Shown here: piece after piece, positions 44,106 to 48,846 of the stretch | Position numbering within the stretch: position 1 is the first letter of the stretch | How the letters are laid out: each line of letters opens with the position of its first letter | Source: Bacteroidota bacterium | Lineage (GTDB): Bacteria > Bacteroidota > Bacteroidia > Bacteroidales > FEN-979 | Length of the DNA: 48,846 bases | Reading direction: 5' to 3' | NCBI GenBank assembly: GCA_026391795.1 | Contig: JAPLDI010000006.1 | Location: forward strand, 1,983 to 50,828 | Translations under genes and position numbers: made by a program | The notes under the pieces: generated by a model | What the model was told of the DNA's origin: nothing | The model's database searches: none | The model's input: only the letters and a program-made list of their open reading frames with translations

Positions 44106-45035
44106 TTATGCGTTCAATATAGCAAGGCGGGTTCCCAGCAGTTTATGGTATTTCTCTTTCATTTCATCCGACAAGAAGCTGATATCGATCAATTCCTTCC
44201 ATTTTGGGACAGCCGAAGAGATCGTCTCGATTACTTTGTCGATACTTTTCGAAGTAAGCTCGCATCTTTCGTTACCAAAATAGTCAACCAGTATAGTGCG
44301 GGTCAGATGCTCCTTCTTTCCTTTTAAAGGTAAAGCGATTTCTTCATCCTGCTTTTTATATTCAATGATCGAATTGACCAGATCGTAACATGGCGAAAGC
44401 GTTACTTTTCCATCTTCTGTAATAATAGAGAAGTTTTTCAGGTGCATATCTTCGTTGCCGACCAGGTAATTGAAGAGGGTAAGTTTAAATAGTGATACTT
44501 TCTCAATCGAAGGAAATGTGCAGAAATCATCAAGAACAGTCACAACTTTTTCCATGCTGTAGTCATACTTGGTTTCCCGGCTCATGCCAGCCAACTGTGC
44601 AAAATCTTCTATCGGGACTTTATCGTTCTGTCCTTTCCGGTCAAATCGTTTGATGAAATAGGTAAGTGAATGATCCTTTGACCAGATTAAACCGTGGATC
44701 GGGACATCCAGGCCTATTTCACTGGCAAGCCGCATTGTCAGGTCCTCATTCTGCGGCATTTCAGGATAGAGATGATGCTGGGGTTTGAGAATATATTTCC
44801 CACCTGTATCAACAATTTCAAATTCTCCGTTTTTGATGCTCAATTTTGCACTCAACTTGGGCTGCACTCCCTGAATTGACATCTTTGAAGCACGGTTAAA
44901 TGCCTCTATTCTTTGTTCTTCTGCGGTGTACTCAAGTTCCCTGAGTGTCTTCAATTCCGGTGATAAAAGCCTGAGCCCAGCTTCGCTGTAAAGATTATCT
45001 CCACAGGGGGTATATGTGATCGGACAAATGTTCAT
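44106..45035 (-). CDS. hipT: HipT-like Ser/Thr kinase toxin (HipA core without N-subdomain 1)
   Basis: 309 residues, shorter than E. coli HipA (about 440) because the N-terminal subdomain is encoded separately by the upstream gene. It carries the Ser-loop/P-loop KMSIQGVQPKLS (Ser53 aligns with the autophosphorylated Ser of HipA/HipT). It also has ATP-site Lys84 (YILKPQ), the catalytic loop NEDMHLKN (Asp196, Asn201) and the metal-binding Asp218 (SPCYDLV). HipA and HipT phosphorylate aminoacyl-tRNA synthetases (GltX or TrpS) and stop translation; the target here is unknown. Its ATG overlaps the stop of hipS by four bases (ATGA). In HipBST systems the middle protein, not HipB alone, neutralises the kinase. 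Confidence 0.9.
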   Translation of the reverse strand: MNICPITYTPCGDNLYSEAGLRLLSPELKTLRELEYTAEEQRIEAFNRASKMSIQGVQPKLSAKLSIKNGEFEIVDTGGKYILKPQHHLYPEMPQNEDLTMRLASEIGLDVPIHGLIWSKDHSLTYFIKRFDRKGQNDKVPIEDFAQLAGMSRETKYDYSMEKVVTVLDDFCTFPSIEKVSLFKLTLFNYLVGNEDMHLKNFSIITEDGKVTLSPCYDLVNSIIEYKKQDEEIALPLKGKKEHLTRTILVDYFGNERCELTSKSIDKVIETISSAVPKWKELIDISFLSDEMKEKYHKLLGTRLAILNA

Positions 45036-45346
45036 TCCCTGATTTCCTTAACTGTAACAGCCCCAACCATGTCCTCTCCAACAGCCATAAGTTGAGAGAA
45101 GTAATCATTTTTATCAATTTTTCTGATCTTCAGCAGCCCTTCCAGCTGAATTCCTTCGGGTAACAGTCCGTCAAAGAATGGGGGAAATCTGTTGTACCTG
45201 AAAGATTGTTCCTTAACCGGCATGGTTCGTGAAACTACAAGACCGTTGTACCCATCCAGATATTCGAACAGGTATTCTTTGCCTTTCTCAACTTCGGTAA
45301 GGGTTCCAGCCTCGATGCCTTTTACATATACCTTAGCTCTTCTCAT
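45032..45346 (-). CDS. hipS: HipS-like protein (HipA N-terminal subdomain)
   Basis: 104 residues, equivalent to the N-subdomain 1 of HipA (MRRAKVYVKGIEAGTLTEVE, YNGLVVSRTMPVKEQSFRYN, PFFDGLLPEGIQLE). The FFDGLLPEG motif is the family mark. In the enteropathogenic E. coli HipBST operon the same stand-alone piece (HipS) acts as the antitoxin of HipT. Gene order here (HTH, N-domain, kinase) is identical. Its start overlaps the end of hipB by 14 bases and its stop overlaps the start of hipT by four, so the three are translated as a unit. Confidence 0.88.
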   Translation of the reverse strand: MRRAKVYVKGIEAGTLTEVEKGKEYLFEYLDGYNGLVVSRTMPVKEQSFRYNRFPPFFDGLLPEGIQLEGLLKIRKIDKNDYFSQLMAVGEDMVGAVTVKEIRE

Positions 45347-45575
45347 TTTCAGAGTTTTGCAGATAGTCCATCAGAGGGCTCTTTAATACTATCCTTATGT
45401 TCAGTACTTTCAAAATCTTTTTCAGGGTGTCCAATTGTACGGATTCCTTCCCCTTCTCAATGTCGTAGATCACGGTCTTTCCAATACCAGCAAGTTCTGC
45501 CAACTGCACACGGCTTAATTTGGCAGCTTTTCTATGCATTCTAATTATTTGTGCCCATTCCTGATTCTGTTCCAT
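45333..45575 (-). CDS. hipB: HipB-like XRE-family transcriptional regulator
   Basis: 80 residues. A lambda-repressor-type helix-turn-helix covers about 7-62 (IIRMHRKAAKLSRVQLAELA, GIGKTVIYDIEKGKESVQLD, LKKILKVLNI). The tail (PLMDYLQNSENEKS) is short and polar. HipB-type proteins repress their own operon as dimers and anchor the toxin complex on DNA. It is the first gene of the operon. Repeated palindromic elements lie in and upstream of its promoter and are the likely operators. Confidence 0.9.
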   Translation of the reverse strand: MEQNQEWAQIIRMHRKAAKLSRVQLAELAGIGKTVIYDIEKGKESVQLDTLKKILKVLNIRIVLKSPLMDYLQNSENEKS

Positions 45576-45593
45576 TATTTACCTTTATAGCGG

Positions 45594-45625
45594 CAAATAT
45601 AAGCCTTTTCTATTATAAAAGCAAA
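45594..45625 (-). promoter_or_regulatory. hipBST promoter, full consensus match
   Basis: On the minus strand TTTG (45625-45622), exactly 20 bases, TATATTTG (45601-45594), both perfect. The -7 box is 18 bases before the hipB ATG. The spacer is occupied by an operator-like element (45606-45621). Confidence 0.8.
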
Positions 45626-45718
45626 CTTTTATCAACTATTTACCGCTAAAGCAGTATTTATTTAACAAATAGCCATTTTCTTTAATAAAAGTACAATAAA
45701 TTACTGCCAAAGCGGTAA
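45606..45718. promoter_or_regulatory. Duplicated candidate HipB operators
   Basis: Two motif types each occur twice. TTTTCTATTATAAAAG (45606-45621) is repeated as TTTTCTTTAATAAAAG (45676-45691), with the symmetric ends CTTTT/AAAAG. TACCGCTAAAGCAGTA (45641-45656) is repeated as TTACTGCCAAAGCGGTAA (45701-45718), an inverted repeat TTACYGC/GCRGTAA. The first copy fills the spacer between the -33 and -7 boxes, where a bound repressor would block RNA polymerase. Confidence 0.6.
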
Positions 45719-46323
45719 AATATATTAATCTGTTGTAGTCAGGTACTGATCAGAAAATCCGCTCTCATTGACCATCTGGTTCCGCAATCCATTGACCAGT
45801 TTATTCGTGAGACTCAAATTTTTTGAACGTAGAGATAAAAAAATTGTCGGAGGTCGGAGGATGGAAGATGGAGGATGGAGGATGGAGGATAGAGAAGGGA
45901 AACAGGGGAAATGGGGACAAACTCTCTGTGAACCTCTGTGACTTCTCAGTGAACCTCAGTGTAACCTTCTTTAGACCGCTTTGGAATTACACAGAGAACC
46001 ACAGAGGTTCACAGAGATCCACAGAGGGAGATAAGGTATACATAAAGCCATTTCGTAATACCTAATACCCCACACCCAATACCTAACACCTAATTCCCAA
46101 TTCCTAATTCTTAATTAACTGAAGTGTTACCTTTTCGATTTTCTCCGATTAAGGGAAATGAAACTCCTGTCATGAGAAAGATGGGTTGAAAAAATATCGT
46201 CGAACAGAGTAGCCGTTATCAATTTATATTGCAAAGCGGACTGTTCTTTAATTCTATAAAAAACAGGAACCAGGAGATAAAAAACTTCAAATAAGTAAAA
46301 TTCTAACCAAAAGCACAAAAGAG
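45719..46323. repeat. Repeat-rich spacer between hipBST and the recombinase gene
   Basis: Three repeat types follow one another. The first is a purine tract of GGAGGATGGA units (45849-45895). The second is a perfect 17-bp inverted repeat CTCTGTGAACCTCTGTG (45924-45940) / CACAGAGGTTCACAGAG (46000-46016) with further CACAGAG units around it. The third is an AATACCTAATACC run (46056-46110) that is the inverted counterpart of the one at 41603-41640. The last 200 bases before the recombinase hold a 63-codon minus-strand frame that I do not accept as a gene. No clear promoter for the recombinase was found. Confidence 0.75.
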
Positions 46324-47433
46324 ATGAGTAAGGAAAAAGTCATTCAGATCGACTCGGCCGTCATTGACGGCCATGAGCGGATACGGTTATTCTTTTCGTA
46401 CGACAGGGAGGTCATTGAACTAATCAGGAGCCTGCCGGGGGCACGGTGGCAGCCGGTGATGAAGTGCTGGCATGTAGCGATGGCACTCGGACCGGCTGAG
46501 AAGCTGAACTACCGGTTCAGGGAGAAACTGGTTTTCATACCCCGTGAGCTCTCTTCCGGCGGCAGGTCAGATAAGGATAAGGAAACAGTGAGCCCATATG
46601 TCAAGGTGCCGGAAGAATTCATTAAAACGATGAAGCTCAAGGATTACAGCCTCCGGACCCTGAAGTCATACAGTTCGATGCTTCAGCTTTTCATGAATTA
46701 CTACCAGCCCCGTCCGCTTGATGAACTGACGGATGAGGATATCCGGGAGTATTTACTATACGTTGTGGATAAAAAGAAAGTTTCGCAGTCGTACCAGAAC
46801 CAGGCGATCAATGCGATCAAGTTTTATTATGAGCAGGTACTGGGAAGGCCAACGCAGACCTATTATCTGCAGCGGCCGAAGCGTGAGAGCACGCTTCCGT
46901 CGGTTCTCAGCGAGGCAGAGGTATTGCGGCTGCTGAAGCAGGTTAAGAACCTGAAGCACAAAACCGCCTTGTCGCTGATCTATTCTTCAGGGTTAAGGGT
47001 TGGGGAGCTGATAAACATGAAGATCAGTGATATCGACTCTTCACGATCGCAGATCAGGATCTGCCAGGGGAAAGGAAAAAAGGACCGGGTGTCGTTGTTG
47101 TCGCCAAACATCCTGAAGCTCCTTCGCGACTATTATAAAGAGTACAGGCCCAAGGTTTGGCTTTTTGAAGGACAGTTTGGCGGGCAGTACAGTGCGGGGA
47201 GTGTGCAGGCGGTATTCAGGGCGGCAAAAAGTGCGGCAGGGATAACGAAAAAAGCAACGGTTCACACGTTGAGGCACAGTTTTGCCACCCATTTGCTGGA
47301 GCGGGGCACTGACCTGAGGTATATTCAAGCCCTTTTGGGGCACCAAAGTGTACGCACAACGGAGATTTATACCCATGTTACGGAGAAGGGATTTAAAAAG
47401 ATCGTAAGTCCGTTTGATAATTTGGAATTATAA
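46324..47433 (+). CDS. Xer-like tyrosine recombinase heading an integron-like cassette array
   Basis: 369 residues. Residues about 1-85 form an N-terminal module (RIRLFFSYDREVIELIRSLP, RWQPVMKCWHVA) common in Bacteroidota recombinases. A SAM-like core-binding domain follows (about 98-185: YSLRTLKSYSSMLQLFMNYY, QSYQNQAINAIKFYYEQV). The catalytic domain has Arg225 (SGLRVGE), Lys250 (GKGKKDR), His314 and Arg317 (HTLRHSF), His340 (LGHQS) and nucleophile Tyr349 (IYTHV), so it should be active. About 85 residues separate the Arg225 and His314 motifs, roughly 40 fewer than in IntI1, so the IntI-specific insertion that grips attC extrahelical bases is missing. The enzyme is followed in the same direction by attC-like sites and cassette-like genes, an arrangement like integrons with the integrase pointing towards the array. 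Confidence 0.93.
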   Translation: MSKEKVIQIDSAVIDGHERIRLFFSYDREVIELIRSLPGARWQPVMKCWHVAMALGPAEKLNYRFREKLVFIPRELSSGGRSDKDKETVSPYVKVPEEFIKTMKLKDYSLRTLKSYSSMLQLFMNYYQPRPLDELTDEDIREYLLYVVDKKKVSQSYQNQAINAIKFYYEQVLGRPTQTYYLQRPKRESTLPSVLSEAEVLRLLKQVKNLKHKTALSLIYSSGLRVGELINMKISDIDSSRSQIRICQGKGKKDRVSLLSPNILKLLRDYYKEYRPKVWLFEGQFGGQYSAGSVQAVFRAAKSAAGITKKATVHTLRHSFATHLLERGTDLRYIQALLGHQSVRTTEIYTHVTEKGFKKIVSPFDNLEL

Positions 47434-47450
47434 ATAATAATGAACAGAGG

Positions 47451-47480
47451 TTGAGTTTGGTATTATTTTTACTATATTCG
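47451..47480 (+). promoter_or_regulatory. Candidate promoter reading into the cassettes
   Basis: TTG (47451-47453), 19 bases, TATATTCG (47473-47480), one mismatch from TAnnTTTG. It lies directly after the recombinase stop and points at the cassette genes, the position expected for a cassette promoter (Pc). Confidence 0.35.
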
Positions 47481-47585
47481 TTATCTAAATATTAGGTTGG
47501 TGCTCTCTTCATCAGAGTGAAAGACCGATTATCCGGATTTCTTACTTTTAAACGTCATTTTGTTATTAAATAAATTCAATCCCAA

Positions 47586-47618
47586 ACTTAACGTTAGCCG
47601 CACCTTTTGTGCGGCTAC
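47586..47618 (+). other. Leader hairpin with recombination-core-like sequence (attI candidate)
   Basis: ACTTAAC matches RYYYAAC (47586-47592) and is followed at once by GTTAGCC (47593-47599). The latter begins a perfect 9-bp hairpin TAGCCGCAC, CTTTT, GTGCGGCTA (47595-47617). CGTTAGC here is identical to the core at the end of the attC-like site (48426-48432). It lies between the recombinase gene and the first cassette, where attI is expected. The rest of 47434-47585 is AT-rich with no gene. Confidence 0.45.
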
Positions 47619-47678
47619 ACTCAATTTTCATCATAGTACAGGATCAAAATAATATCAACAGCACAGTATGTACAGTCG

Positions 47679-48427
47679 TTGGCAGCAATAAATAATATTA
47701 TGAGGAAACTTTTTTCGGTTATTTTTATCCTTAGTATTTTCTCACCTATTTATGGGCAAGTTAAAATAGGAGTATTTGGGCAACCAAACTGGAGTTTTAG
47801 CCGGGATAATACATGGTTTAACTATTCAGTAGGGATTAAAACCAATATTCATCTTTACAAGTCACTGTTCTTGAATATCGGGATTGGTTATGCACCAGAG
47901 ATATATGATAATCTTGGGGATCCTGTTGATAGGCTTTTTGCGGATATGTTATACAATCATTTGATTCAAAATGAGTTTCAAATCCGCTGTGATTTTGTAA
48001 AGGCTAAACAATATTTTGCTTTTTATGGATTAATAGGATCTTCTTTCTCAACAAGTATCTATCGAAAGACTGAATATTCATCTCCACCTTATGAAACAAA
48101 CACATCCCAGGAACTAAGATTTGATAAAATTGCTTTGGAAACCGGTTTGGGTTTTGAATTTTTAATAAAACGATTTTCTATAATTATAGAACCTACATAT
48201 TTTTATACAGCGTGGGACAATGGCGCTTTACTTGATTCAAATCGTTTCGGAATAAGTATCGGAATGTTTTATAGAATTTAAGAAAATATTATTTAAAGCT
48301 GCCAACAAGCCCGCAGCCAGCAATGCGGGGGCAGTTGGTTAAGAAAGTTGATGGGATCTAATAAACATGCAAAAGAAAATCAAACATAAAATCTGCTAAA
48401 CCCCGCACTGCGGCTGCGGGCGGGGCG
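47679..48427 (+). mobile_element. Complete integron-type gene cassette
   Basis: Inferred crossover points are G47678/T47679 (in GTTGGCAGC) and G48427/T48428 (in GTTAGCTGT). The 749-base unit holds one gene and ends in an attC-like site. Its first bases are the exact reverse complement of the first nine bases of that site (GCTGCCAAC, 48298-48306). This is what a cassette excised as a circle and reinserted at G^TT must show. The unit is visibly AT-richer than the chromosome to the left. The boundaries are inferred from these repeats, not observed. Confidence 0.65.
47700..48281 (+). CDS. Cassette gene: exported outer-membrane beta-barrel-like protein
   Basis: 193 residues from the ATG that opens the signal peptide (MRKLFSVIFILSIFSPIYGQ). 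A TTG seven codons upstream is in frame but falls in the recombination core. The mature part alternates aromatic and small residues in amphipathic strands (VKIGVFGQPNWSF, NYSVGIKTNIHLYKSLFLNI, GFEFLIKRFSIIIEPTYFYT) and ends FGISIGMFYRI with a basic aromatic tail. This resembles small PorT/OmpW-like barrels of Bacteroidota, without a specific family match. AT-rich codon use differs from the chromosomal genes. It is the only gene of its cassette and ends 16 bases before the attC-like site. Confidence 0.8.
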   Translation: MRKLFSVIFILSIFSPIYGQVKIGVFGQPNWSFSRDNTWFNYSVGIKTNIHLYKSLFLNIGIGYAPEIYDNLGDPVDRLFADMLYNHLIQNEFQIRCDFVKAKQYFAFYGLIGSSFSTSIYRKTEYSSPPYETNTSQELRFDKIALETGLGFEFLIKRFSIIIEPTYFYTAWDNGALLDSNRFGISIGMFYRI

Positions 48428-48434
48428 TTAGCTG
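48298..48434 (+). other. attC-like recombination site
   Basis: About 137 bases, similar in length to Vibrio VCR sites. Outer arm R'' is GCTGCCAAC (48298-48306), pairing with the cassette start GTTGGCAGC. A spacer AAG is followed by inner arm CCCGCAGCCAGCAATGCGGGG (given in two parts: 48310-48319, 48320-48330). The right inner arm (48401-48420) is its complement except for one bulged base (A48319) and one mismatch (A48323). A spacer CGGGGC lies opposite AAG, then R' GTTAGCT (48427-48433). The loop of about 70 bases is AT-rich. A bulged base plus unpaired central spacer is the attC folding pattern. The core deviates from the classical GTTRRRY. Confidence 0.7.
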
Positions 48435-48452
48435 TATATAAATATCACTTCA

Positions 48453-48846
48453 ATGAAACCATTTTTCAAAATCATTATTTTTCTAATTTTATTGACTTTC
48501 CAATTCTTTGGTTGTAAAAAAAAGAGTGAGGAAATCAATAAAACCAACCAGGCTGATGATATTGTTTTCACTGATATATCACCAGATACGAGCTTTACAT
48601 CAGTAAGAACCTGGTTCATGGAAACCTTACCTGTTCCAAGTGATTCTTCAGCCGGGATGGGCCTTGATTTGGATCAGGACGGTATTATTGATGTCCATGT
48701 AAGTATTAGAACGTTTTATGAATTTTTAAGTTTTAGTTTTCCAGAAGCAAATTACAATTATTCTGCAGGAATGTCTGCCCTTGAATCCCAAGATTCGATT
48801 GCTGTTGAAAATCACTACAATCCAAAAATAAAACTATTTATAAAGG
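48453..48846 (+). CDS. Second cassette gene: lipoprotein, 3' end beyond window
   Basis: 131 codons are visible without a stop before the right edge. The N-terminus MKPFFKIIIFLILLTFQFFG followed by CKKK is a lipoprotein signal with lipidated Cys21; no Asp follows the Cys. The segment GLDLDQDGIIDVHV (about 73-86) matches the DxDxDGxID calcium-binding loop of dockerin/thrombospondin type 3 repeats. No other domain is recognised. It starts 25 bases after the recombination core GTTAGCT, as expected for the next cassette, and is AT-rich like the preceding one. If this is a cassette, its own 3' site should begin with a sequence close to ACAGCTAAC. Confidence 0.8.
   Translation, partial: MKPFFKIIIFLILLTFQFFGCKKKSEEINKTNQADDIVFTDISPDTSFTSVRTWFMETLPVPSDSSAGMGLDLDQDGIIDVHVSIRTFYEFLSFSFPEANYNYSAGMSALESQDSIAVENHYNPKIKLFIK

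Noticed and set aside
46127-46318. 63-codon minus-strand frame upstream of the recombinase
   Set aside because: No domain or start context; it lies in a repeat-bearing spacer. A conserved leader of the recombinase gene is the more likely explanation.
46324-47433. Classical integron integrase IntI
   Set aside because: The interval between Arg225 and His314 motifs is too short for the IntI-specific insertion and its signature residues are absent, so Xer-like is the correct call.
48298-48434. Large hairpin as a simple transcription terminator
   Set aside because: The loop is about 70 bases, there is no T-run after the right arm, and the arms continue into cassette cores. attC-like function fits better.

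Overview
The window looks like chromosomal DNA of a Bacteroidota bacterium. The evidence is the many secreted proteins with type IX secretion (T9SS) C-terminal sorting domains, two SusC-like or TonB-dependent receptors with carboxypeptidase-regulatory N-domains, BACON and PKD/Ig modules, the absence of Shine-Dalgarno sequences, and repeated matches to the Bacteroidota promoter (TTTG or TTG, about 19-20 bases, TAnnTTTG). No rRNA, tRNA or CRISPR was seen. Genus cannot be told from the sequence; an environmental lineage is likely.

Layout. 1-6219 (-) is the N-terminal 2073 codons of a giant PKD/Ig-repeat surface protein that runs off the left edge without a stop. 6761-10277 (+) holds a small secreted protein and a BACON/FN3 T9SS cargo. 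10480-13126 (+) is an operon for UDP-glucose dehydrogenase, UDP-xylose synthase and a histidine-phosphotransfer (HPt) protein. It faces a four-gene glycosyltransferase operon (13149-17712, -) that is followed by a lone receiver-domain regulator (18021-18407, -). Together these look like a xylose or glucuronate glycan locus with phosphorelay parts at both ends. 18507-20953 (-) couples an aspartyl protease to a secreted protein with four glycogen-binding-like domains. Next come a TMTC/PMT-like membrane glycosyltransferase with TPRs (+), a PepSY-like protein plus TonB receptor (-), and a second TonB receptor (+). Three large T9SS cargo genes follow, interleaved with a GT-C membrane protein, an ECF sigma factor with an overlapping His-rich membrane protein, and a Kelch protein (28925-41515). 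A secreted peroxiredoxin and a small conserved hypothetical follow.

The right end (44106-48846) is accessory. It holds a tripartite HipB-HipS-HipT toxin-antitoxin operon whose promoter spacer contains a repeated operator-like element, a repeat-rich spacer, and then a Xer-like tyrosine recombinase. Downstream of the recombinase is an AT-rich region with integron cassette architecture. One complete cassette (47679-48427) encodes an exported barrel-like protein. Its first bases (GTTGGCAGC) are the exact reverse complement of the first bases of its own 3' recombination site. That site is a large imperfect palindrome with a bulged base and unpaired spacer, as in attC, and a second cassette (lipoprotein) begins at its end. 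The recombinase lacks the insertion that defines IntI integrases. This looks like a divergent, integron-like gene-capture system run by a Xer-type enzyme and is the most interesting signal here.
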